Assembly: GCA_046327715.1 (NCBI GenBank)
Contig: JAXLXY010000004.1
Location: forward strand, 62,001 to 126,000
Source of the DNA: JADJOM01 sp046327715
GTDB taxonomy: Bacteria; Gemmatimonadota; Gemmatimonadetes; Gemmatimonadales; GWC2-71-9
Length of the DNA stretch: 64,000 nt
Reading direction: 5' to 3'
Part shown: piece after piece, positions 11,393 through 20,008 of the stretch
How positions within the stretch are numbered: position 1 is the stretch's first letter
Layout of the letters: each line of letters starts with the position of its first letter
Position numbers and translations under genes: made by a program
Notes under the pieces: generated by a model
Told to the model about the DNA's origin: nothing
The model's database searches: none
What the model saw: only the letters and a program-made list of their open reading frames with translations

Positions 11393-11408
11393 TGTTTCAC
11401 GTGAAACA
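11393..11408. promoter_or_regulatory. parS centromere site
   Basis: Perfect 16-bp palindrome TGTTTCACGTGAAACA, an exact match to the bacterial chromosomal parS consensus bound by ParB/Spo0J. It sits 135 bases before parA, the usual place for origin-proximal parS. ParB would load here and spread with CTP. Confidence 0.95.
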
Positions 11409-11464
11409 TCTCCACAATTGCGCTCCAGCATTTCGCGCCGGAAGGCGATGCAGTATATTGGCTT

Positions 11465-11500
11465 TGCGTATCTGTCCTCGGGAAAACCTCGAGATACGCA
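11465..11500. promoter_or_regulatory. inverted repeat in AT-rich parA leader
   Basis: TGCGTATCT (11465-11473) and AGATACGCA (11492-11500) form a perfect 9-bp inverted repeat with an 18-base spacer, within an AT-rich stretch (about 11440-11545) that is unusual for this window. It may be an operator or hairpin controlling parAB. I see no convincing -35/-10 pair. Confidence 0.45.
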
Positions 11501-11543
11501 CTCTGTTGTTAGTTTGTAATCTCTTGCAAAATAACGAGTTATA

Positions 11544-12392
11544 ATGGCACGAGTCATCGCCATTGCGAATCAGAAGGGCGGCGTCGGAAAGACCACGACC
11601 GCCGTCAACCTGGCCGCCTCCCTCGCCATCGCCGAACGAAAGACCCTGCTGGTCGATGCCGACCCGCAGGGCAACGCGACGAGCGGCGTGGGGGTGCGGC
11701 GCGATCAGCTGCGCTTTGCGCTCTACGACGTGCTGATCGAGGGGCGTCCGCTCTCGGATGTGGTGCTCAACGACAGCGCCCTGCCCTTCCTCGACATCCT
11801 CCCGGCGACGCAGGACCTGGTGGGCGCGGAGCTCGAGCTGGTGGAGCGCGCGGGGCGCGAGAGCGTGATGCGTCGCGCACTGGAGGCGGCGCGCGACTCC
11901 TACGAGTTCATCCTGATCGACTGTCCGCCCTCGCTCGGCCTCATCACGCTCAACGTCCTGGCCGCCGCGGATGGGGTGATCATCCCGATCCAGTGCGAGT
12001 ACTACGCGCTCGAGGGGATTTCGCAGCTGCTCAACACCATCAAGCTGGTGCAGCAGAACTTCAACGCGACCCTCGCCATCGATGGCGTGCTGCTGACCAT
12101 GTACGACAGCCGGGTCAACCTCTGCCGCCAGGTGGCCTCCGACGCGAAGGAGTACTTCGGCGCACGGATGTTTCCGACGGTCATCCCGCGCAACGTCCGC
12201 CTGGCCGAGGCGCCGAGCTTCGGCAAGCCGATCCTGCTCTATGACATCCAGTCCATCGGGGCCAAGAGCTATCTCGCCGTGGCGCAGGAGGTGATCCGCC
12301 GGGCCGAATCGGCCGCCAGCGGCGCCCCGACGCCGGTGCCGACGCTGCCGGCGTCCGGCGCGGCGGCCGCGATGGAGGAACCGGAGTCATGA
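11544..12392 (+). CDS. parA: chromosome partitioning ATPase ParA/Soj
   Basis: 282 residues. Deviant Walker A is KGGVGKTTT (NQKGGVGKTT near residue 9), with the Walker A' LLVDADPQGNATSG and Walker B-like FILIDCPPSLG. ParA forms ATP-dependent dimers on DNA and moves ParB-parS complexes apart. Only a weak Shine-Dalgarno sequence (ACGAG) precedes the ATG. The C-terminal about 25 residues are an Ala/Pro-rich tail. Ends in an ATGA overlap with parB. Confidence 0.96.
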   Translation: MARVIAIANQKGGVGKTTTAVNLAASLAIAERKTLLVDADPQGNATSGVGVRRDQLRFALYDVLIEGRPLSDVVLNDSALPFLDILPATQDLVGAELELVERAGRESVMRRALEAARDSYEFILIDCPPSLGLITLNVLAAADGVIIPIQCEYYALEGISQLLNTIKLVQQNFNATLAIDGVLLTMYDSRVNLCRQVASDAKEYFGARMFPTVIPRNVRLAEAPSFGKPILLYDIQSIGAKSYLAVAQEVIRRAESAASGAPTPVPTLPASGAAAAMEEPES

Positions 12393-13258
12393 GCGAGACC
12401 AAGCGACTGGGGCGCGGGCTGGAGGCGCTGCTCGGTCCGGTGTCACGGCAGGCGGCGGAGGCCAGCGGCTCGCTGCTCGAGCTCCCGGTCCAGGCCATCC
12501 GCCCCAACCCCTACCAGCCGCGGGCGCGGCTGGACGAGCCCCAGTTCTCCGAGCTGGTGGCCTCGCTCGAGACCGCGGGCCTGCTCCAGCCCATCGTGGT
12601 GCGGAAGCACCTCGACGGCTACCAGCTGATCGCGGGGGAGCGGCGCTGGCGCGCGGCCCAGAAGCTGGGCTGGCCGCGGATCCCGGCGGTCGTCAAGGAG
12701 GCCGACGATCGCACCCTGCTCACCCTCGCGCTGATCGAGAACCTGCAGCGGGACAATCTCTCGGCGATCGAGGAAGCGACCAGCTATCAGCGGCTGATCG
12801 ACGAATTCCACCTCGGCCAGGCCGAGGTGGCGCGGCTGGTGGGACGTGATCGTTCCACCGTGGCCAACGCGCTCCGGCTGCTCAAGCTGCCGCCCGAGGT
12901 GGCGTCGATGGTCGATGACGGCCGGTTGAGCGAGGGTCATGCGCGGGCCCTGCTCGGGCTCACGGACCGGGCCCAGATCGCGAAGCTGGCGCAGACCGCG
13001 GTGGACCAGGGCTGGTCGGTGCGCGACCTCGAGGGCAAGGTGCGCGGCAACCGCCCCGCCTCCGCGCGCAAAGCGCCGGTGCGCGAGGTCGCCCCGGCGC
13101 ATCGGCGGGTCGAGGATGCCCTGCGCGAGCGCCTCGGCACCGACGTGCGGGTCACCGCGCGGCGGCGCGGCCGCGGCATGATCACCGTGAGCTATTACTC
13201 CGAGGATGACCTCGCCCGGGTGCTCGAGCTCATCCTCGGCGAGCCCTACGGCGGATGA
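12389..13258 (+). CDS. parB: chromosome partitioning protein ParB/Spo0J
   Basis: 289-residue ParB. The N-terminal CTP-binding domain has the GERRWRAAQKLG motif. The central helix-turn-helix (LGQAEVARLVGRDRSTVANAL) reads parS, and the C-terminal dimerisation domain ends in an RGRGMITVSYYSEDDLARVLE stretch. It loads at parS (11393-11408) as a CTP-gated clamp. Overlaps parA and the following peptidase gene by 4 bases each, so all are one operon. Confidence 0.96.
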   Translation: MSETKRLGRGLEALLGPVSRQAAEASGSLLELPVQAIRPNPYQPRARLDEPQFSELVASLETAGLLQPIVVRKHLDGYQLIAGERRWRAAQKLGWPRIPAVVKEADDRTLLTLALIENLQRDNLSAIEEATSYQRLIDEFHLGQAEVARLVGRDRSTVANALRLLKLPPEVASMVDDGRLSEGHARALLGLTDRAQIAKLAQTAVDQGWSVRDLEGKVRGNRPASARKAPVREVAPAHRRVEDALRERLGTDVRVTARRRGRGMITVSYYSEDDLARVLELILGEPYGG

Positions 13259-14061
13259 CCCCGTCGCGCCGGAACGTCACGATCGTCATCCAGTCCGATG
13301 GCGAACTCGCGTCCCGGACCCTCCGCCTGCCCCGCTGGCTGGCGCGCGGCGCCCTCGCCGGCGCGGCCCTCCTGCTGCTGGTGCTCGCGCTGGCTCTCAT
13401 CACCTACCTGCCGGTCCTGGCCGCGGCCGCCCGGGTGCCGGGGCTCGAGCGCGAAGTGGAACGGCTCGAACGGGAGAACGCCAAGGTCGGTGACCTGGTC
13501 GCCGCGCTCGACAGCGCGGAGCGCCGCTACGACCGGATCCGCGAACTGCTCGGCGCCGACGTGGTTCCCGACCCCGTGCGATTTGCCAGCCAACTGCTGG
13601 TTGCACCCCCCGTCCGCGCCCGCGCCCCCGGGCTCCCGCCCCAGTACGAGGCCGGCGCGACCGCCCCGAGTCACTGGCCGCTGGAGGATGCCGGCTATGT
13701 GACGCGCGGCCAGGCGGGAACCGGCTCCGGCGGCGATACTCGGGTGGAGTCGCACCCCGGCCTGGACATTGCTGTTCCCATCGGCAGCCCGGTACGAGCT
13801 TCCGGCGGAGGGACGGTCCTGCAGGCCGGGGAGGACCCGGAATACGGGCGCTTCGTCCTGGTGGAACACCCCGCCGGTTACCAGACCCTGTACGGACACC
13901 TGAGCCGCATCACGGTCGCGGCACAGCAGGTGGTGCCGGCGGGGGAGGTCGTCGGGCTCACAGGCAACACGGGCCGCTCCAGCGGACCGCATCTCCACTT
14001 CGAGGTCCGGCTGGACGGCCAGCCGATCGACCCTCGAACGATCATCAAGGAGCCAAGCTGA
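13255..14061 (+). CDS. membrane-anchored M23 peptidase
   Basis: 268 residues. A single transmembrane helix (about 27-52) is followed by a short coiled-coil (LEREVERLERENAKV) and a C-terminal LytM/M23 domain. The zinc and catalytic motifs are complete: H-P-G-L-D, Y-G-H-L and H-L-H-F-E. The protein should cut peptidoglycan cross-links, or activate amidases if regulated. Start ATG overlaps the parB stop, and the stop shares a base with the bactofilin start. The context links it to cell division or envelope shape. Confidence 0.92.
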   Translation: MTPSRRNVTIVIQSDGELASRTLRLPRWLARGALAGAALLLLVLALALITYLPVLAAAARVPGLEREVERLERENAKVGDLVAALDSAERRYDRIRELLGADVVPDPVRFASQLLVAPPVRARAPGLPPQYEAGATAPSHWPLEDAGYVTRGQAGTGSGGDTRVESHPGLDIAVPIGSPVRASGGGTVLQAGEDPEYGRFVLVEHPAGYQTLYGHLSRITVAAQQVVPAGEVVGLTGNTGRSSGPHLHFEVRLDGQPIDPRTIIKEPS

Positions 14062-14504
14062 TGGCGATCTTCTCTGCTCGCGCCCCCGGATCGGGGCGCG
14101 CCGATGGCGCCGGGCGGCGGGAACCGGCGGGACTGACGATCATCGCCGTCGGGACGGCGGTGGCGGGGGACGTGTCGAGCGAAGGGGTCGTGAAGATCGA
14201 GGGTACCGTGGAGGGAACGGTCCGGGCCGGCGCCCAGCTCCTCATCGCGCCTGGAGCCATGATCCGTGGCGATGTCTTTGCCGCCGAGGTCGTGGCCGGG
14301 GGAGAGGTCCACGGGACCATCTATGGGGCGGAGCGGGTCGAGATCCAGGCCGGAGCCCTGATCGAGGGTGACATCCGGACCCAGCGGCTCCAGATTGCAG
14401 ACGGCGGAAAGGTGAATGGCCAGATCACCATGGAACCTACCAGCGGCGATCGGGGTCATCACAGCGGGCAGGAGATGCGCGGCGAATTGTCCAAAGTTGA
14501 GTGA
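14061..14504 (+). CDS. bactofilin, polymer-forming cytoskeletal protein
   Basis: 147 residues with a disordered N terminus (about 1-25, Gly/Arg-rich), then a right-handed beta-helix of repeated G-x-V/I turns (VGTAVAGDVSSEGVVKIEGTVEGTV), and a short tail. Bactofilins polymerise without nucleotides on the membrane and often recruit or organise M23 peptidases encoded beside them, as here (TGATG coupling). ParA binding by bactofilins is known in some bacteria, so the operon may tie chromosome position to cell wall growth. Confidence 0.93.
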   Translation: MAIFSARAPGSGRADGAGRREPAGLTIIAVGTAVAGDVSSEGVVKIEGTVEGTVRAGAQLLIAPGAMIRGDVFAAEVVAGGEVHGTIYGAERVEIQAGALIEGDIRTQRLQIADGGKVNGQITMEPTSGDRGHHSGQEMRGELSKVE

Positions 14505-14537
14505 ATCAACGACCTGCGGGTTCCCACAATCGTTGAT
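14505..14537 (+). terminator. possible hairpin after bactofilin gene
   Basis: ATCAACGA (14505-14512) and TCGTTGAT (14530-14537) form an 8-bp inverted repeat starting right after the bactofilin stop codon, with a 17-base loop. A competing pairing CCACAA/TTGTGG (14524-14529 and 14551-14556) overlaps it. Could end the parAB operon; no U-run. Confidence 0.4.
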
Positions 14538-14621
14538 AAGTAGCTGAAAGTTGTGGAAAGCGCCGCGTCATCGACCGTTACAGTCGGGTAGGTGACACCA
14601 TTCTGTCACGAGAGTGACTTC

Positions 14622-15587
14622 ATGATGCGCTTTCTGGCACGCGCGGCGGTGCTTTGCATCGCCATCAGTAGTTGCAGCAAAAACCCCCAATCAACAGAGT
14701 TCCGCGTCGGCCTGGTAACCCCGGGTTCCATCGCGGACGCAGCTTGGAACTCCGGTGCCTACACAGGCCTCCAGCAGATTCATGACTCATTGGCAGTGCC
14801 AGTGAGTCATGTCGAGGCCCGGACCCCCGCTGAACAGGAAGAAGCGCTTCGGAACTATGCCGCCCAGGGCTACACCCTGGTGTTCGGGCACGGCTTCGAA
14901 TTCCAGGGCGCGGCGGAACGGGTGAGCGAGCAGTACCCACGGACGGTGTTCATCGTGACTTCCGGGGAGCGGGTGGCGGGCAACGTCTCCCCGTTGATCT
15001 TCCGGCTGTCGGAGGCGAGCTACCTCGCCGGGATGGTGGCGGGGGGGATGACCCGCAGCAACACCATCGGCTTCATCGGCGGGATCGAACTCCCGCCCAT
15101 CAAGGACGCCGAAGCCGCATGGGTGGCAGGCGCCAGGCGGGTGAACCCGGCGATCGTGGCGCGCTCCACCTACCTCAACACGTTCGATGATGTGGCGGCC
15201 GGCCGGGAGGCCGCCCTCGCCTTGCTGCAGGCGGGAGCCGACATGTTCCACCACAACGCCGATCAGGCGGCGCTCGGGGCGTTCCAGGCGGTGAAGGAAT
15301 CCAAGGGGGCGTTCATCTTCGGCGCCAACCTCGATCAGTCGGCCCTCGCGCCGGAGCGGGTCCTCGGCTCGGCCATCATCGACCTCCCCCGCGCCTTCCT
15401 GACCGTGGCCAGGGAGGTCCGCGCCGGGAGCTTCACGCCGCGGGTGGAGACGTTCGGGCTCAAGAGCGGCGTCATCCGGTACGAGGCGAACCCCGTGCTC
15501 GAGGCCTCCCTGCCCGAAGCCCTGCGCACGGCGGTGGCGGCCGCACGGGATTCCATCAGTGCCGTGGACGGGGCCACCGCCCCGTGA
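14622..15587 (+). CDS. BMP-family substrate-binding lipoprotein (nucleoside-type ABC importer)
   Basis: About 321 residues. It has a short signal peptide ending in a lipobox I-S-S-C and is followed by a Bmp/PnrA periplasmic-binding domain (FRVGLVTPGSIADAAWN ... TIGFIGG). The family mostly binds purine nucleosides. A GTG at 14592 is in frame, but the ATG at 14622 gives a proper lipoprotein signal. Upstream, GTGACA-N6-TGTCAC (14592-14609) is an inverted repeat that may be an operator. Ends in a GTGA overlap with the Nif3 gene; ATPase and permeases follow. Confidence 0.9.
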   Translation: MMRFLARAAVLCIAISSCSKNPQSTEFRVGLVTPGSIADAAWNSGAYTGLQQIHDSLAVPVSHVEARTPAEQEEALRNYAAQGYTLVFGHGFEFQGAAERVSEQYPRTVFIVTSGERVAGNVSPLIFRLSEASYLAGMVAGGMTRSNTIGFIGGIELPPIKDAEAAWVAGARRVNPAIVARSTYLNTFDDVAAGREAALALLQAGADMFHHNADQAALGAFQAVKESKGAFIFGANLDQSALAPERVLGSAIIDLPRAFLTVAREVRAGSFTPRVETFGLKSGVIRYEANPVLEASLPEALRTAVAAARDSISAVDGATAP

Positions 15588-16372
15588 CCGGCCCCGGGAT
15601 CGCGCTGGCGGATCTCGTCACCTACCTCGACGGGTACCTCCGCATCCGCGAGGTCCCGGACGATGCCAACGCGCACAACGGCCTGCAGGTGGAGAACGAC
15701 GGCCGGATCACGCGCATCATCGCCGCCGTGGACGCCTCCCTCGCCACGATCGAGGGGCTGGGACACGCCGACGGCGCAGCGCTGCTCCTGGTGCACCACG
15801 GACTCTTCTGGGATGGCGCGCAGCCGCTCACCGGGCGCCGGTACCGCCGGGTGCGTGCCCTGCTGCAGCGCAACGCCGCCCTCTACGCCGCACACATTCC
15901 CCTCGACCTGCATCCCGAGGTGGGCAACAACGCCGGCCTGGCGCGGATGCTCGGCCTGACGGAGACGCGACCCTTCGGCCAGTACAAGGGCACCCTCCTG
16001 GGCGTGGCGGGGAAGCCACCGGCCGGGCTGGCCCGGCGGGACGTACTGGCGCGCCGACTCGCCGACTATCTCGGGATTCCCGCGACCGCCGTCCGGGTGC
16101 TGCCCGGGGGGCCCGAGTCCATCGGGACCGTCGGCGTGATCACCGGCGGGGCGGGGAGCGCCATCGGGCAGGCCCGGGAGGCCGGATGCGACACCTATAT
16201 CACCGGCGAGGGGGCAGCCCATACCTACTTCGACGCCATGGAGTACGGGGTGAACGTGATGTACGCCGGTCACTACGCCACCGAGACCATCGGCGTGCGA
16301 CTGCTTGCGGAGCATCTGGCCCAACGGTTCGGCCTCCCGTGGGAATTCCACGACCACCCCACGGGGATGTGA
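15584..16372 (+). CDS. Nif3-like dinuclear metal-centre protein
   Basis: 262-residue Nif3/YbgI/YqfO family protein; members form hexameric rings with a two-metal site, and some have hydrolase or GTP cyclohydrolase I-like annotations without a settled function. The N-terminal half carries the VHHGLFWDG metal-binding motif, and the C-terminal half has the second site (GHYATETIGV). GTG start overlaps the BMP lipoprotein stop. Its location inside a nucleoside importer operon is notable. Confidence 0.9.
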   Translation: MTGPGIALADLVTYLDGYLRIREVPDDANAHNGLQVENDGRITRIIAAVDASLATIEGLGHADGAALLLVHHGLFWDGAQPLTGRRYRRVRALLQRNAALYAAHIPLDLHPEVGNNAGLARMLGLTETRPFGQYKGTLLGVAGKPPAGLARRDVLARRLADYLGIPATAVRVLPGGPESIGTVGVITGGAGSAIGQAREAGCDTYITGEGAAHTYFDAMEYGVNVMYAGHYATETIGVRLLAEHLAQRFGLPWEFHDHPTGM

Positions 16373-16388
16373 CGCCCCGATCCCGGGC

Positions 16389-17906
16389 ATGACCCCGGAG
16401 CCCGCCCCCGGCCTTGCGGCATCGCCGGGGGCCGTCCCCCTCCTGCTGCTCGACGGCATCCACAAGCGATTCGGTTCCACCCAGGCGCTCGCGGGCGCAG
16501 CCCTCCAGGTGAACCGGGGGGAGATCCACGCCCTCCTCGGCGAGAACGGCGCGGGCAAGTCCACCCTCATGCGCATCGCCTTCGGGCTCGTCGCGCCGGA
16601 CGCGGGGAGCGTGACGGTGGACGGGGTGATCCGTCGCCTCGCGTCACCCCTCGATGCCCGGCGCCTCGGCATCGGGATGGTCCACCAGCACTTCACCGCC
16701 ATCCCCACGTTCACGGTGCTCGACAACGTGGCGCTCTCGGCCGGCTGGCCGATGCGACGCCGCGCGAACCGCGATCGGCTCGACCGGCTCATGCAGGACA
16801 CGGGCATCCAGCTGCCGCCCGAAGTCGCCGCAGAGCATCTCTCCGCCGGGCTCAAGCAGCGGCTCGAAGTGCTCAAGGCGCTCGCGGCGGACGCGCGCCT
16901 CCTGCTGCTCGACGAGCCGACGTCGGTCCTGCCGCCCCCGGAGACGGCGAGCTTCCTCGCGCTGATCACCGGCCTGCGCGCGCGCGGGGTCTCCTCGGTA
17001 CTCATCACCCACAAGATCGACGAGGCGCTGGGCACCGCCGACCGGGTGACGGTCCTGCGCCGGGGCAGCGTGGTGCACAGCGGCCCGGTGTCCGAAGCCT
17101 CCGCGGGCATGCTCGCCGCCGCGATGCTCGGCGCCGAGCTGGAGCCGCGGCCGCGGACCGACCCCGCTGCTCCGGGACCGGTGCTGGCACGCCTGCGTGG
17201 GGCATCCGCCCCGCGCCTGGGCGGCACGGGGAGCGGGCTCAGGGATGCCACGATCGAGGTGCGCGGCGGCGAAGTGCTCGGGGTGGCGGCGGTGGAAGGC
17301 AACGGTCAGCGGGAGCTGCTCCGGGTGCTCGCGGGGCTGGTGGAGCCCCGGGGCGGGTCGGCCGAGGTGAGCGGGCCGGTCGCGTTCATCCCGGAGGACC
17401 GCACGCGCGAGGGAGTGATCGGCGGATTCAGCCTGACCGAGAACCTGGTGCTGGGCATGGGGGCGGCCGCGCCCTGGGTGCGGCGGGGGTGGATCGACTG
17501 GCCCGCGGCAAGGGTGCGCACCGCCGCTCTCATCGCGGGCTACGGGGTCCGCGCCGAGGGACCCGACGCGCTGGCCGGGTCGCTCAGCGGGGGCAACCAG
17601 CAGCGCATGGTCATTGCGGCGGCGGCCGAACGTGCGCCACGGCTCCTGGTGGCGGAGAATCCGGCGCGCGGCCTCGACGTGCGCGCCACGGCGGAGGTCC
17701 ACGCGCGGCTGCGGGAGGCCGCACGGAACGGCGCCGCCGTGGTGCTCCACATCCCTGACCTCGATGACCTCCTCGCGGTGGCCGACCGGCTGGTCGTTGT
17801 GGTCGATGGGGTCGTCCACGAAGTGCCACACGGGGTCACCCGGGAGGAGATCGGTGGCCTGATGCTCTCCCGGAACAGCGCACCCCCGGTGCCCGACACC
17901 GCATGA
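16389..17906 (+). CDS. ABC importer ATPase with two nucleotide-binding domains (BMP/RbsA type)
   Basis: 505 residues, two fused ABC domains. The first has a full Walker A (GENGAGKST) and LLLLDEPTS. The second has the degenerate GNGQRE instead of a Walker A, but keeps the LSGGNQQR signature, as is normal for sugar/nucleoside importers of this class. The ATG at 16389 lies 16 bases after the Nif3 gene; the longer open frame upstream is a shadow. Overlaps the first permease by 4 bases. Confidence 0.93.
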   Translation: MTPEPAPGLAASPGAVPLLLLDGIHKRFGSTQALAGAALQVNRGEIHALLGENGAGKSTLMRIAFGLVAPDAGSVTVDGVIRRLASPLDARRLGIGMVHQHFTAIPTFTVLDNVALSAGWPMRRRANRDRLDRLMQDTGIQLPPEVAAEHLSAGLKQRLEVLKALAADARLLLLDEPTSVLPPPETASFLALITGLRARGVSSVLITHKIDEALGTADRVTVLRRGSVVHSGPVSEASAGMLAAAMLGAELEPRPRTDPAAPGPVLARLRGASAPRLGGTGSGLRDATIEVRGGEVLGVAAVEGNGQRELLRVLAGLVEPRGGSAEVSGPVAFIPEDRTREGVIGGFSLTENLVLGMGAAAPWVRRGWIDWPAARVRTAALIAGYGVRAEGPDALAGSLSGGNQQRMVIAAAAERAPRLLVAENPARGLDVRATAEVHARLREAARNGAAVVLHIPDLDDLLAVADRLVVVVDGVVHEVPHGVTREEIGGLMLSRNSAPPVPDTA

Positions 17907-18946
17907 CCACCATCCGACGGGTTGCCGTCGGGGCGCGCCGCGCCGCCGTGGCCCTCGCGCTCGGCCTCCTGGTGCTGGCTGCCGGGCTCGAGATCGCGGG
18001 CTATCCGGCCAGCACGGCGATCGCGGCGCTGTGGCGCGGGGCGTTCGGCTCGCCGGACGCCATCCTGTCCTCGCTGCTGCCGCGTGCCATCCCCCTCATC
18101 ATCATCGGCCTCGGCATCGGCGTTGCCTTCCGTGCCGGCGCGTTCAATATCGGAGCCGAAGGGCAGTTCTACGCCGGCGCCATCGTCGCCACCTGGGTTG
18201 GTCTCGCGCTCGGGGCGTGGCCCCGCGTGGTGGCGGTCCCCACGGTGCTCGTGGCGGCGACCCTCGCCGGCATGGCCTGGGCCGCGGTGCCTGCGCTGCT
18301 CCGGGTCCGGTTCGGCGTGCTCGAGGTGATCAGCACGCTGCTGCTCAACTTCGTCGCCGAGGCGCTGGTGAGCTGGATGGTGGCCGGGCCGCTGCAGGAG
18401 GCACGGCACGTGTACCCCCAGAGCGACCCGCTGCCGCTCGCGGCCCGGCTGCCCCAGCTCCCCGGTACGAGGCTGCACCTGGGCCTGCTGCTCGCCCTGC
18501 TGCTCGCGATCGGCCTGTGGGTGCTGGGGCGCTGGACCCTGGCGGGCCTGCGGCTCCGCGCGGTCGGCCTCAACCCCGACGCAGCGGAAACCGTCGGTGG
18601 GGTCCGGCCCCTCAGGATGCTCGCCGCGGCGCTCGTGGCCTCGGGCGCGTGCGCCGGCCTCGCCGGCGGGAGCGAGGTGTCGGGGACAACCTTCGCGCTG
18701 TTCCAGAATCTCTCGCCCGGATACGGGTTCACCGGAATCGCGGTGGCCCTGCTCGCGCGGCTGCACCCGCTGGGCATCGTGCTGACAGGGCTCCTGTTCG
18801 CGGCGCTGGAGGCCGGCGCCGGAGCCATGCAGCGCGACGCGGGGGTACCCGCGGCGGCCGTGTACGTGGTCGAAGCCGCGGTGATCCTCACCGTGGTACT
18901 GAGCGACGCGGCCGCGCGCCGGGAGGGCGCCCGTGGAACTGTTTGA
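17903..18946 (+). CDS. nucleoside-type ABC importer permease 1
   Basis: 347 residues with about eight to nine hydrophobic helices, starting with ALALGLLVLAAGLEIAG. The loop FRAGAFNIGAEGQFYAGA is the conserved motif of BMP-linked permeases (YufP/NupP type). It should pair with permease 2 to form the channel for the substrate delivered by the BMP lipoprotein. Starts in an ATGA overlap with the ATPase gene. Confidence 0.92.
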   Translation: MTTIRRVAVGARRAAVALALGLLVLAAGLEIAGYPASTAIAALWRGAFGSPDAILSSLLPRAIPLIIIGLGIGVAFRAGAFNIGAEGQFYAGAIVATWVGLALGAWPRVVAVPTVLVAATLAGMAWAAVPALLRVRFGVLEVISTLLLNFVAEALVSWMVAGPLQEARHVYPQSDPLPLAARLPQLPGTRLHLGLLLALLLAIGLWVLGRWTLAGLRLRAVGLNPDAAETVGGVRPLRMLAAALVASGACAGLAGGSEVSGTTFALFQNLSPGYGFTGIAVALLARLHPLGIVLTGLLFAALEAGAGAMQRDAGVPAAAVYVVEAAVILTVVLSDAAARREGARGTV

Positions 18947-19835
18947 GTCGTTCCTGGCCGCGGCGGTGCGCGTGGCCACGCCCCTGCTGCTCGCGGCGCT
19001 CGGCGAAACCGTGGCCGAGCGGGCGGGGGTCATCAACCTGAGCATCGAGGGGGCCATGCTGGCCGGGGCGCTTGCGGCCACGCTCGGCGCCACCGCCGGA
19101 GGACCGTGGGCCGGCGTGGCCGCCGCGATGGCCGGCGGCCTGCTGGTGGCGGCCATCTTCGCGGCCGTCGCCGTCTGGCTGCGCGGCGACCAGATCATCA
19201 CCGGCACCGCGGTGACGCTTGCCACCGTGGGGCTGACCGGCGCGATCTACCGTGGCGCGTACGGCCCCGGAGGCGTCGGGCTCTCACTCCCGACCCTTGC
19301 GCCCAGCGTGGTGCCGGTGCTGTCCGGGATTCCCGCCATGGGCGAGGCCTTCTTTGCGCAGAGCGTGCTGACCTATGCGGCCTACGCGCTCACCGCGCTG
19401 TGCGGCTGGTTGCTCTACCGTACGCGGTGGGGGCTCGAGCTGCGGGCCGCAGGGGAGGTGGCGGCGCATGCCCGCGCCGCGGGTGTTCGGGTGACCCGCA
19501 TCCGGGTGCTCGCCGTCCTGTTCGGCGGGGCCACCGCCGGGCTGGCGGGGGCAAGCCTGGTGCTGGCGCAGGTGGGAACGTTCGCGGAGAAGATGACCGC
19601 GGGGCGCGGGTTCATCGCGATCGCGATCGTGGTACTCGGGGGATGGCACCCGGGCCGTGTGGCGGGGGCCGCGCTCTTCTTCGGCGCGGCGATGGCGCTG
19701 CAGTTCCTCTTCCAGACGTTCCTGCTCGGCGTACCCTATCAGCTCTTCCTGATGCTGCCCTACCTGCTCACGCTGCTCGTGCTGGCCGGCGCCTGGGGCA
19801 AGACCAAGGCGCCGGCCGACCTGGGTCGAGGCTAG
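18933..19835 (+). CDS. nucleoside-type ABC importer permease 2
   Basis: 300 residues, all-helical membrane protein with the family loop ERAGVINLSIEGAMLAGA (YufQ/NupQ type). GTG start lies 14 bases inside permease 1. Its TAG stop overlaps the stop of the minus-strand gene at 19832, the two sharing a CTAG, so there is no room for an intergenic terminator. Confidence 0.92.
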   Translation: MELFESFLAAAVRVATPLLLAALGETVAERAGVINLSIEGAMLAGALAATLGATAGGPWAGVAAAMAGGLLVAAIFAAVAVWLRGDQIITGTAVTLATVGLTGAIYRGAYGPGGVGLSLPTLAPSVVPVLSGIPAMGEAFFAQSVLTYAAYALTALCGWLLYRTRWGLELRAAGEVAAHARAAGVRVTRIRVLAVLFGGATAGLAGASLVLAQVGTFAEKMTAGRGFIAIAIVVLGGWHPGRVAGAALFFGAAMALQFLFQTFLLGVPYQLFLMLPYLLTLLVLAGAWGKTKAPADLGRG

Positions 19836-20008
19836 AATTCGCGCCGCTTCATTTCCTTGAACAGGTCCTTCGTGGCCTCGTCCTGATCTTCCGGACGGAT
19901 CCGGAGGGTGCTGTCATACTGGGTGGACAGGTTCTTCTTGGTCGGCTGGGGCTTTCCCGCGTGCTTCTTGAGCAGGGCCGCCAGCTTCTGCTCTTCCCGC
20001 TTCGACAT
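19832..20008 (-). CDS. small charged protein, function unknown
   Basis: 58 residues, rich in Lys, Glu and Arg (MSKREEQKLAALLKKHAG ... ATKDLFKEMKRREF), no cysteines or hydrophobic helix. The frame is open to 20110, but the ATG at 20008 has AAGGAG 7 bases upstream and is chosen. I do not recognise a family; it could be nucleic-acid or ribosome associated by composition only. It ends tail-to-tail with the importer permease through overlapping stop codons. Confidence 0.7.
   Translation of the reverse strand: MSKREEQKLAALLKKHAGKPQPTKKNLSTQYDSTLRIRPEDQDEATKDLFKEMKRREF

Noticed and set aside
11540..11545. TATAAT before parA as a -10 box
   Set aside because: It overlaps the parA ATG (11544), so transcription would start inside the coding region, and no -35 box is spaced correctly.
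14505..14560. DnaA-box-like words (TTATCAACG, TGTGGAAAG) as part of an origin
   Set aside because: Only two imperfect matches, no cluster and no AT-rich unwinding element beside them.
15335..17302. 655-codon minus-strand frame over the Nif3 and ABC ATPase genes
   Set aside because: Composition is Ser/Arg/Pro-rich shadow sequence; the plus strand has clear families throughout.
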